From JAICXG01 sp963801255 (GTDB lineage Bacteria > Verrucomicrobiota > Verrucomicrobiia > Chthoniobacterales > UBA10450): a DNA stretch of 64,000 bases. The notes under the pieces are model-generated. The model worked only from the letters and a program-made list of their open reading frames with translations. It did not search any database and was not told the DNA's origin. This document shows, piece after piece, positions 43,604 to 53,300 of this stretch. The stretch covers positions 310,001 to 374,000 of the forward strand of contig CAWDEC010000008.1 in the NCBI GenBank assembly GCA_963801255.1, given 5' to 3'. The translations under genes were made by a program, and so were the position numbers. Position 1 is the stretch's first letter. Each line of letters starts with the position of its first letter.

Positions 43604-44547
43604 TCCTGGCGTGAACGATCGAGTAAGCTGAGTTCGCGATAAAGCTCCTCCAATCGAGGTGTCTTAATCCGAGCTGTCTGGCCGCGACGGAGCGGTTCGC
43701 CCCAGATCGCTTCCAGCTCTAACGGTCTGCCGGCCTCGTAATCGAGCAGGGTTGAAGGTTTGTAGGCATGCAACCTTGTTCCTGTGCCCTGAAGGAGCTC
43801 GAGCGCAAACGCTGTTGGGATGTCGTGACCGTAGGCATTGGCGATGGCAATAGTCTCGTCCATGAGAGCGAGAGCTTCCGTGCGCCAATGCTCGTCGGCG
43901 AGAAGGGCATCCGTATCCAGGCCGCCGGCGACGATCGTTAGGCCGTTGAAGGGAATGTTCCAGACCAGCTTCCGCCAGCGTTCCCGCGCGAGGTCGGCCA
44001 CAACCGTGCAGACAACGCCGCAACGTTTGAATTCCCAGGAGAGATCGTGTGTCCGTGCCTTCGGGAAACCTTCAAATTCCCCCAGACGCAGCCGGCCGGC
44101 ATCAAAGCGTTCCACCACGCCCGGAGCGGTGCGGTTGAGTCCGATAAAACAAAGACCGCCCAGCATTCGCGCGGCGCCAAAGTGACCGGCGAGAAACTCC
44201 TCATTCCCGAGACCGTTTTGCAAAGTCAGAATCATGGTCTTCTCGCCTAACAATGGCGCGATGAGTGATGGGAGATCGGGATTGGAGGTGCTCTTGACCG
44301 CGACGATTACCAGGTCGCAATGGCCTATGTCGGTGGTGGCACGATAAGCGCGAACGTTAGGCACATGAATGTTCTCGCCTTTGCTCACAATGCGGAGTCC
44401 GCGCTTGCGAATGGTTTCGTAGTCGCTGCGCAGAAGGAAATGCACGTCGCGACCGAGGTGAGCCAACTTGCCGCCATAATACGATCCAATCGCACCCGCG
44501 CCTACGACGGCGATTCGATAGTTAGGCAGCAAATGGCGGGTGCGCAT
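43600..44547 (-). CDS. panE: 2-dehydropantoate 2-reductase (PanE/ApbA family)
   Basis: 315 residues. NADP-binding GAGAIGSYYGGKLAHLG (about 16-32), VIVAVKS (about 80-86), LTLQNGLGNEEFLAGHFGAARMLGGLCFIG (about 107-136), and the ERWRKLVWNIPFNGLTIVAGG segment holding the catalytic Lys and Asn (about 187-207). The C-terminal end ETIAIANAYGHDIP...STLLDYEAGRPLELEAIWGEPLRRG is complete. It reduces ketopantoate to pantoate in CoA biosynthesis, though paralogues with other substrates exist. It forms a two-gene operon with ybeY (4-nt overlap). Confidence 0.9.
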   Translation of the reverse strand: MRTRHLLPNYRIAVVGAGAIGSYYGGKLAHLGRDVHFLLRSDYETIRKRGLRIVSKGENIHVPNVRAYRATTDIGHCDLVIVAVKSTSNPDLPSLIAPLLGEKTMILTLQNGLGNEEFLAGHFGAARMLGGLCFIGLNRTAPGVVERFDAGRLRLGEFEGFPKARTHDLSWEFKRCGVVCTVVADLARERWRKLVWNIPFNGLTIVAGGLDTDALLADEHWRTEALALMDETIAIANAYGHDIPTAFALELLQGTGTRLHAYKPSTLLDYEAGRPLELEAIWGEPLRRGQTARIKTPRLEELYRELSLLDRSRQE

Positions 44548-44620
44548 GAAACACGTCGGGAGCGGCAGTGGACGCGGAGAAGGATTTTGCTTTCTCCGCC
44601 CTGTCCGTTGGGCTCGTCAC

Positions 44621-45901
44621 TTAAGTAGGTGGCCGCTGTTCGGCCTGGAAGTTACGCGTAATAAGTCGAGCACCTTTGTTGAAGGTGAAGTAAGCCCAGG
44701 CCCATTGGAAGAGGACGGCAAGCCGATTGCGGAATCCAACCAAATAAAGAATGTGAACAAAGAGCCAGGCGAGCCAGGCCGGCAGACCGCTAAAGTGGGC
44801 GAAGTTCAGATCGGCTACGGCACGGTTGCGACCGATGGTCGCAAGGCTGCCTTTATCCCAATAATAGAAACGCTGCGGCTTGGCTCCCTCGATCATGTGC
44901 AGGATATTTTTTGCCGCATGCCTGCCTTCCTGAATCGCGACCGGTGAAACACCCGGAAGCGGTTTGCCATTTTTGGCGGTGCAGTTGGCGAGGTCGCCAA
45001 TCACTTGCACTTCGGGATGATCGGGAACCGTTAGATCGTCCTGCACGATGACGCGTCCAGCGCGATCGACTGGCACGCCTAACGTCTTTCCAACAGATGA
45101 AGCGGCATTCCCCGCCGCCCAAATCTTCACCCGGCAGGGAATGACCCTGCCCGCCACCTCGAGCCCGGTCTCGGTCAGGTTCTCAGCGTGCGCTCCGGTG
45201 ATGACTTCCACGCCGAGTTCCTGGAGCTGCTCGAGCGCTTTCGCCGAGAGATCCTCCGGGAAGCTGGCAAGCACGCGCTTCTCACCTTCGATCAGAATCA
45301 CGCGCGCCGTCGAGGGATCGATATGACGGAAATCTTTCGCGAGTGTCTGGCGCGCGATTTCTGCAATCGCGCCGGCCATTTCCACGCCGGTAGGTCCGCC
45401 GCCGATGATGACAAAGGTCATCGCCGCCGCGCGCACAGCCGGGTCGTCGGTCCGTTCGGCAAGCTCAAACGCCATCAGGATGCGACGCCGAACTTCGATT
45501 GCGTCTTCCAGGCTCTTAAGGCCGGGCGCAAGCTTTTCCCATTCGTCGTGTCCAAAGTACGAATGGCGTGAGCCAGTCGCGAGCACGAGGTAGTCGTAGT
45601 GATAGGAGCGTTCGCCGGTGCGCACCAGTCGGGCTGTCAAGTCGACCGACTGCACTTCCGCGAGTATCACGTCGATGTTTTCGTATTTCGTCAGCACCGC
45701 ACGGACCGGTGCAGCGATGTCGGCTGGCGAAAGCGCGGCGGTCGCGACCTGGTAAAGCAACGGTTGAAAGAGATGGTAGTTCGTGCGGTCGATGAGCGTG
45801 ACGCCGACCGGTTTATTACCGAGATGCTTGGTCGCTTCCAAGCCGCCAAAGCCGGCCCCTATGACTAAGACGCGCGGCCAGCTCGCTTGCGGATTTTCCA
45901 T
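44621..45901 (-). CDS. ndh: Type II NADH:quinone oxidoreductase (NDH-2)
   Basis: 426 residues from the ATG at 45901. FAD-binding VLVIGAGFGGLEATKHL (about 12-28), YHLFQPLLYQVATAALSPADIAAPVR (typical NDH-2 quinone-site stretch), LVLATGSRHSYFGHDEWEK, NAD-binding FVIIGGGPTGVEMAGAIAEIA (about 162-182), and GDLANC with PLPGVSPVAIQEGRHAAKNI. The C-terminal amphipathic/hydrophobic segment (LPAWLAWLFVHILYLVGFRNRLAVLFQW) anchors it to the membrane. It passes electrons from NADH to quinone without pumping protons. Divergent from rpmI (83 bp between starts). Confidence 0.92.
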   Translation of the reverse strand: MENPQASWPRVLVIGAGFGGLEATKHLGNKPVGVTLIDRTNYHLFQPLLYQVATAALSPADIAAPVRAVLTKYENIDVILAEVQSVDLTARLVRTGERSYHYDYLVLATGSRHSYFGHDEWEKLAPGLKSLEDAIEVRRRILMAFELAERTDDPAVRAAAMTFVIIGGGPTGVEMAGAIAEIARQTLAKDFRHIDPSTARVILIEGEKRVLASFPEDLSAKALEQLQELGVEVITGAHAENLTETGLEVAGRVIPCRVKIWAAGNAASSVGKTLGVPVDRAGRVIVQDDLTVPDHPEVQVIGDLANCTAKNGKPLPGVSPVAIQEGRHAAKNILHMIEGAKPQRFYYWDKGSLATIGRNRAVADLNFAHFSGLPAWLAWLFVHILYLVGFRNRLAVLFQWAWAYFTFNKGARLITRNFQAEQRPPT

Positions 45902-45946
45902 CACGGTACGATGGCCGGATTCCGCGGAGGGTAAACAGAAAATCGG

Positions 45947-45975
45947 TTGTCACCTGCGGACGCCGTGCGTATCTT
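45947..45975 (+). promoter_or_regulatory. Putative promoter of rpmI
   Basis: TTGTCA (45947-45952), a 17-nt spacer and TATCTT (45970-45975). The rpmI ATG is 9 nt after the -10, so the transcript would be nearly leaderless. Confidence 0.45.
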
Positions 45976-45984
45976 CCGCGCCCT

Positions 45985-46194
45985 ATGCCGAAACCGATCG
46001 CGCGCAGCAAAACGAGAAAAGCCGTGGCCAAAAGATTCAAGATCACGGCCACGGGCAAGGTGTTGCGCTCGCACGCCAAGCGCCGACATCTCATGTCGGC
46101 CAAGAATGCCAAGAGTAAGCGGCAACTGGCAAAGGCGGCGGTGGTCGACAAGACCGACGAGAAGCGAGTCAAAGCCAACCTGCCCTTTGCTTAG
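45985..46194 (+). CDS. rpmI: 50S ribosomal protein L35
   Basis: 69 residues, with the L35 pattern KTRKAVAKRFKITATGKVLRSHAKRRHL followed by basic KSKRQLAK and KRVKANLPFA. It binds 23S rRNA. The usual infC-rpmI-rplT order is broken: neither neighbour codes for IF-3 or L20. It has its own putative promoter, with an outer-membrane protein gene downstream. Confidence 0.92.
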   Translation: MPKPIARSKTRKAVAKRFKITATGKVLRSHAKRRHLMSAKNAKSKRQLAKAAVVDKTDEKRVKANLPFA

Positions 46195-46232
46195 GAGTGG
46201 CCGACGCGACGCTGGATTTACGGCTTAATTAC

Positions 46233-46262
46233 TTGACGTTGTCGCCCGCCTCCTCCTAGAAC
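46233..46262 (+). promoter_or_regulatory. Putative promoter of the outer-membrane barrel gene
   Basis: TTGACG (46233-46238), an 18-nt spacer and TAGAAC (46257-46262), with the ATG at 46274. Again a very short leader. Confidence 0.4.
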
Positions 46263-46273
46263 GGGCGCGTTCA

Positions 46274-47227
46274 ATGAAAAACGCGTCCTTTCTTCGCCTG
46301 TTGGTTGCTCTCTTTCTCGCGCTGCCGTGGTTGAGCCCGACTGCTCGAGGACAGGCGACCAGTGCGGACCGTGCGCGCTTGCTCCAGAGCCAGTCGAACC
46401 TGACTCCCCTTCCTCCCAGCACCGGGGGCGAAGGTGTAGACCAAAACTACGCCGTTTCTTCGCCTAACGACACCGACCTCGGCGAGCAAGCCATCCTCAA
46501 ACGAGTGGAGAAATACGATCCGTTCACTCTCGAGTTGGGCGTTCCGATTTACTACACCTCAAACGTCGCTCTGGTCGATCGCGGAGCAATGGGCGACACC
46601 ATCATCGCGCCAGTCGTGGGACTGACCTATGCGCCCAAGATCACAGGGACGCTTTACGGTGAGTTCACTGTTCGTCAGCAATTCTTCTACTATCAGGATT
46701 TCACGAGCTTTAATTTCGCCAGCTTTGATGGAATCGCTGGAGTCTCCTATGCAATCCCGAAGGCGAACAACCTCATTCTGCACGCCAATCTTGATTACAA
46801 CCGCCTCACCGGCACGGACAACTTTGACTCCTTTTTCTCCAACGTGGCCCTCAACCTCAGCGCCGAGATGCCCATTGCAATCGGACGCGCTCAACAAATA
46901 TCGTTCGGCGCGGCCGCCAGCGTGAGTCTTTACGCCACGCCGACCCCTCCGCAGCGGAATGATTTTGGAGTCTATGCCGGATATTTCGTTAATCTGACGC
47001 GGAATCTGTCCCTGAGCGCCGCCGGCCATGTGGTCGTCAGGCCCTATGACGACGGTGGGCGCACCGATGTGAGTGAAATCATCTCCGGCAGCGCGAATTA
47101 TCGCATCCGCGATTGGTTTACGGTGAGCGCCATTACGACCTTTGTCGCCAACCAGTCCAATCACAGCGCTTTCGATTACAATGTCTTTAACATCGGCGGC
47201 GGCCTGACTTTCAGCTGGAAATTTTAG
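46274..47227 (+). CDS. Outer-membrane beta-barrel protein
   Basis: 317 residues. Signal peptide (SFLRLLVALFLALPWLSPTARGQ). Residues about 30-75 are hydrophilic and Pro/Ser-rich. From about 80 on there are alternating hydrophobic strands: FTLELGVPIYYTSNVAL, TIIAPVVGLTYAPKITGTLYGEFTVRQQFFYY, GIAGVSYAIPKANNLILHANLDYN, ISFGAAASVSLYA, FGVYAGYFVNLTRNLSLSAAGHVVVRP, WFTVSAITTFVAN. The protein ends GLTFSWKF, with the C-terminal Phe that marks outer-membrane barrels. About 12 strands are likely. It immediately precedes two giant FecR-domain proteins and may take part in their export or anchoring; that is inferred from order alone. Confidence 0.8.
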   Translation: MKNASFLRLLVALFLALPWLSPTARGQATSADRARLLQSQSNLTPLPPSTGGEGVDQNYAVSSPNDTDLGEQAILKRVEKYDPFTLELGVPIYYTSNVALVDRGAMGDTIIAPVVGLTYAPKITGTLYGEFTVRQQFFYYQDFTSFNFASFDGIAGVSYAIPKANNLILHANLDYNRLTGTDNFDSFFSNVALNLSAEMPIAIGRAQQISFGAAASVSLYATPTPPQRNDFGVYAGYFVNLTRNLSLSAAGHVVVRPYDDGGRTDVSEIISGSANYRIRDWFTVSAITTFVANQSNHSAFDYNVFNIGGGLTFSWKF

Positions 47228-47312
47228 CATTCACGGACCGCGATCCGTTCTGTTGCCTTGAAAACTGGTCCCAGTCTGTGTTGTTTTTCCCGGCCGGCTG
47301 GCGAGAGCAGCC

Positions 47313-47342
47313 TTGACTTTTAACGACGCTTACTGGTAAAAA
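47313..47342 (+). promoter_or_regulatory. Putative promoter of the first giant FecR protein
   Basis: TTGACT (47313-47318), an 18-nt spacer and TAAAAA (47337-47342), 51 bp before the ATG at 47394. This separates its transcription from the barrel gene. Confidence 0.45.
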
Positions 47343-47393
47343 GCCCGCTCTTTGCGCCTTGGGTTCACCGCCAAGGTTGCAGCACCGCTTACT

Positions 47394-50300
47394 ATGACGC
47401 ACTCGATCCACGCTCCAGACCGGAATCGTCCCTCCAACTTCTGCCGTGGGAATTGGTTTCGTCGTTTCCGTTTGCCCGGTTCCTGCTTTCTCTCGGCGTT
47501 ATTCTTTCTCGGCTCTTTGCCTTCTGAGATTCAGGCGGCGCAGTTAAAGGAGGCGCGCGTTAGCCAGATCGTCCGCGATGTAAAGATCCTCCCGCACGAA
47601 GCCGCTCCGCGGCAGGCTCGGCTGAGCGACACCGTGCGCGATGGCACCGGAGTCCGCACCGGGGTTGAATCGCGTGCCGAACTTACCTTTACCGACCAGA
47701 CGCTCGCCCGCCTCGGAGCTAACACCATCTTCAGCTTTAACGAAGGGACACGTAACCTCGACCTCGGCGGCGGCGCCATGCTCCTGCGCGTGCCGAAAAA
47801 TGCGGGCGGCGCTCAAATTACCACTGCTGCAATTACCGCTGCGATTACCGGCACCACGATCCTGCTCGAGTATCATCCTGACGCTTACTGCAAGTTTATT
47901 GTCCTCGAGGGCACGGGGCGAATCTTTCGCAACAATCGCCTGGGCGAATCGACTCTGGTCCACGCCGGGCAGATGTTGATCGTCAGCCCGAAAGGCAAAG
48001 ATCTGCCCGCGCCAGTCGATGTCGACCTTAAGCGCCTGTTGAAAACTTCGGCACTCATAGGGGGAAACTTCGCGGCCCTGCCGAGTTTGGATTTAATCGG
48101 CCAGGAGATAAAGGCTCAGGAGCAGCTCAAGGCGGAGCAAGCTTTGCTCGACACAAACCTCGTCATCCACGGCGGCGGCACGGCCGTTACCCTTGCTGAC
48201 GCAACCGCTGTTATCGACCAGCGCGTGGCAGCCGAACCTACTCCGCCGCCGTCGACCCCAACCCCCACACCTACTCCGACGATCACCCCTACGCCGACAG
48301 CCACGCCGACTCCCACAATGACCCCCACGCCAACAGTCACGCCTACGCCCACGATGACTCCCACCCCCACGATTACCCCGACACCCACTCCGACAATCAC
48401 CCCTACGCCGACAGTCACGCCGACTCCCACGATAACTCCAACGCCCACAGTTACGCCGACTCCGACGATGACCCCGACGCCCACGGTCACGCCGACGCCG
48501 ACAATGACTCCCACCCCCACAATTACTCCGACACCTACTCCGACAATCACCCCTACGCCGACAGTCACGCCGACGCCCACGATGACTCCGACGCCCACAG
48601 TTACCCCCACTCCGACGATGACTCCAAGTCCCACCGTCACTCCAACGCCTACAACATCGTCGACGTATAATGGCGGCACTGGCAACTGGAGCGATCCCAA
48701 TAGCTGGAATCCGGCAGTGGTGCCTAACAATGGAAATAATGGTGCCGACTACGACGTTTCCTTCGCCAGTGGCACGCTCACTCAGGACATCATAGACGGC
48801 GTCACCATTAACCAGCTTTTCATGAGCGGCGGTACGCTCATCCTGGCGAATCCCCTTACCCTGAATGTTGGTCTTCACTTTAGCGGCGGTGCCATCACGC
48901 AAGGCATCCTCAACGTCGCCGGCGTCAGTGATCAGACAGCACTCATGACCGTGAACGGGACGACCATCAATAATTCCGGCACTTATGACATCACGCTCGT
49001 TAACGGCAACGCCTTTAGCGGAGGTGGCTCGATCTTCAATAACTCTGGGGAGCTGACTCTCCATAGCACCGATGGCACGCTTACGTTTAACATTGGCCTC
49101 AATAACACCGGCACTGTTTCCGCCGGCTCCGGCATTGCCAATCTGTCGGGGGGTGGAACCATCTCCGGTACCGTCTCAGCCGCTGCCGGTGCCATTCTGC
49201 AATTCGGAAGCAATTTTACCTTTACTGATGGCGCCCAATTTATCGGTGACGGCCTTATCGAGTTTAACAATGGAACCACCACCAGCCTCTCCGGAACCAT
49301 TACCGACAACGGCAACGTCGTGGTTAACTCCGCTGGGAGTTTTACTGACTTCTCTCTCGCCTCTGATCTTACCTTATCTGGCAGCGGAACGCTCACCTTG
49401 CTCAAAGCCGATCGCGTCCGGGGCAGCGGCACGCTCACGATTGACGGCGTAACCATCGCGGGCGAGACAAGTGACTCCGGCGGGTTAGGTTATAACGAGA
49501 TCGGAATCGTCAATCTTTCGAATGGCACGATTAACGCCAACGTCGCTGGCGCAGCGTTAATTGTAGATCCGAGTAGCGCAGGTGGATTAACGAACCAGGG
49601 GTTGATGGAAGCTTCCAACGGCGGCATTCTTGTCCTAAACGGATTCGGTGGCGGCGGCTTTGACAATACGGGCGGTAGCATCTCCGCTCTCGATGGGTCA
49701 ATCGTTCAACTGACAAACGGCGCTTCCGTTGTCGGCGGCACCTTAACGACTGATGGCTCTGGAGCGATTCACATTGCGGGCAGCGCCAGTCTTACCTCCC
49801 TAACGAATACAGGTGCGATAATTGGCGACAACGGCAGCACCACCACGATTGCCGGCAGCCTGGTTAACAGCGGATCAATCTCCGTAAATTCTGTTGGCAG
49901 CTTCACCGATCTTACCCTCAACGGCGATGTCACTCTGAGCGGTGGCGGGACAGTCAACCTGGATAACGCGGCCCGATTTCGTGGCAGCGGCATTCTCACC
50001 AATGTCGACAACATCATCCAGGGAGAGACCAGTAACTCGGGAGGGCTTGGTTACAACGAGATCGGGATTATCAACCAAGCCAACGGACTGATAGACGCCA
50101 ATGCCGGCGGTCTAAGACTGATTGTCGACCCGAACTCCGCCAGTGGCTTGGTAAACTTTGGTACCATGCAGGCGAGCAATGGCGGCCTTCTCCTTTTGAG
50201 TGGCTTCGGCGGCGGCGCCTTCACGAATAATTCCCTCGTTCAGGCGCTCGATGGCTCGGAAGTACAGCTAACCGGCGGGGCCACCATCATAGGTGGTACG

Positions 50301-53300
50301 CTCGCCACAACGGGAACAGGCGTAATTCGCAATCTGGATACGGCCACCCTGGATAGCGTGACGAACTCGGGCACTTTTATCGCTAACAATGGCAGCACAA
50401 CTACCCTTACGGGCACGATCACGAATACTGGCTCCATCCTGATCCAGTCTACCGGCTCTTTCACCGACTTGACGATTAACGGTGATGTCACTCTTACCGG
50501 CGGCAGCACCCTTACTCTGCAAAATGCCGACCGCGTTAGAGGCAGTGGAACCCTTTTTAATGGCGGAACGAACGGGGAATCCTTCATCATTCAAGGTGAA
50601 ACGAGCAACTCCGGCGGTCTCGGATACAATGAGTTGGCCATCGTCAATCGCAGCGGCGGCATCATTAACGCCAACGTCTTTGACGGCGAGATCGGCCTTG
50701 CACTCATCGTCGATCCTAATAGTAGCGGCGGCTTGATCAATCAGGGACTCATGGAAGCCAGCAATGGGGGTGTCCTGCGCTTGAGCGGTTTTGGCGGTGG
50801 TAACTTTGATAATACCGCCGGCACGATCACGGCACAGACCGGCTCAGAAGTGCAGCTGACTGATAGCGCAGTTATCTCTGGCGGCCTGCTGCAAAGCCTC
50901 GGCACGGGCATCGTGCGCAATATTGGGACCGCGACCTTGAACAGTCTAACTCTTGGAGGCGACTTCCAGGCTAATAATGGCACCACCACCACCCTTAACG
51001 GAGCGATCGCCAATCTCGGCACCATTTCTATTAACTCCACGGGAAGCTTTACCGACCTGTTCCTCGGCAGCGCCGTGACTCTTACTGGCGGCGGCGTAGT
51101 GAACTTAACTAACGCCGATCGTTTCCGCGGTACCGGTATCCTGACGAACGTAGATAACACAATTCAAGGCGACACGAGTAACTCTGGTGGTCTGGGTTAC
51201 AATGAGATCGGCATTCTCAACCAGTCCAACGGTGTCATCAACGCCAGCAACGCCGGGTTGGCGCTGATCGTCGATCCCAATTCCGCCAATGGGTTAGTCA
51301 ATCAGGGATTATTGGAAGCTACGAACGGCGGTATTCTTCTCCTCAGCGGCTTCGGCGGCGGCGGATTTGATAACACTGCAGGCACGATCACAGCTAACAA
51401 TGGATCGGAAGTTCAATTTACGAGTAATGCCGCCCTGACCGGTGGTTTGCTCCAGAGCCTGGGATCCGGCGTTCTCCGCAACATCGGAGGAGTAACACTC
51501 ACCGACGTCACGATTAACGGTTCCTTCCAGGCAAACAACGGTGTTGCCACAGCGATTAATGGCACGATCACGAATCTGGGCACGATTTCGATCAATTCGA
51601 CCGGCAGCTTTACAGACCTTACTCTTGGCGGCGATGTCACCCTCACCGGCGGCGGTACCATAGCCCTTGCCAATGCCGATCGATTCCGCGGAAGCGGTAC
51701 GCTCACGAACGTCGACAATACTATTGAGGGCGAAACGAGCAACTCTGGCGGCCTTGGTTACAACGAGATCGGAATCGTCAATCAGGCGGCTGGCGTCATT
51801 GACGCCAACCAAACCGGTTTGACCCTGAATGTCGATCCCAATTCAGCTGTTGGCCTAACCAATCAAGGAACGATGGAGGCCAGTAATGGCGGCATTCTGC
51901 TCCTTAATGGCAATGGTGGGGGCGCTTTTACTAACTCGGGCACAATCAAAGCTACGAAGGGCGGCGCACTTCAGTTTACCGGAGCAGTCAGCTCATCCGG
52001 GACCGTGGATGTGGATGCAAACAGCCTCTCGATCAGCGGGGCCGGGAGTTACACCCAAACTGCCGGGACTTTCCGGCTGGCAGGGGGAACAGTGACTTCC
52101 AGCACCGCTTTGGACTTTCAAGGCGGTACAGTGGATGCCTGGGGAACCGTCAACAGCGCTATCACTAGCAACGCTGTTCTTCAGCCGGCTTTGGGCGGCA
52201 CCGGATTAACTGTCAACGGCAACGTCTCACTCCTTTCGTCCTCGCAACTGAACTTCCAGTTGGGCGGACTGACCCAGGGCAGTCAATATGGATTCCTAAA
52301 TGTCAATGGCACCGTAGCGCTTGGCGGCCAGCTGATTCTCTCCTTTGCCAACGGCTTCCAGAACTCAGTTACAAATGACGACACCTTCACGCTGTTGGCG
52401 TCGACCTTTAACTTCAGCGGCGTTTTCACAAATGTCGCTTCCGGTAGTCGGCTGACCACGAGCGATGGTTTCGGTACGTTCCTCGTCACTTATTCGGGAA
52501 GTAATCTTGTTCTCTCCGACTTCATGCCATTCGGCAATCTTGTTACCTCGACCTGGGGCGGCACCGTCGGCCACTGGAGCGACCCTCTTTCCTGGAATCC
52601 GCATCTCGTACCTAACAATGGCAACAATAACAGCACTTTTAATGTCATTCTTGGTAGCGGAACCCTCACTCAGGATATCGTGGGCGGAGTGGTGATCCAG
52701 CAACTTCAAATGAGCGGTGGCATCTTAAACCTGAACCAGCCGCTTACTCTCAATGCCGGTCTTCTTTATAGCGGTGGAGCGATTAATAACGGTGTGCTGA
52801 ATGTAGCGGGCACCAGCACGCAAAATCTCGCTCTAACCGCATCGAATCTGAACATCAATAACTCTGGCGCCTACAGCCTGACCTTTAGCGGCGGGAATGT
52901 TTTCGTTGGGGGAGCGACCTTTACGAACTCCGGCACGCTAACCAAGACCGGGGGGAGCGGAACGGATATTTTCAATGGACGCCTCATAAATACCGGCACC
53001 ATTTCCATCCTGAACGGCACTTTGCAGCTTGCCGCGACTGGTACCAGCTCTGGAATACTGGATATCTCTGCCAACTCGTTCCTGGCCAATGTGAACACCT
53101 TTATGTTTACGGACGGCTCTACGCTCTCGGGTGCCGGCACACTTCTCTTTGGAGCCGGCAGCCAGACGACGTTCAGCGGCACCTTTACCAATAATGGACA
53201 TATCGCTTTTGGCGGCACCGGTTCGACAACGACCACTCTCTATCTCGATGGCAATGTAACTTTGGCCGGAACGGGAACGATTACGCTCGACGCTAGCGGG

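Noticed and set aside
48093..52095. Several minus-strand frames (up to 323 codons) in the repeat region of the first giant protein
   Set aside because: They are reflections of the repeat DNA, with Arg/Gly-rich or Val/Gly-periodic sequence and no start signals.
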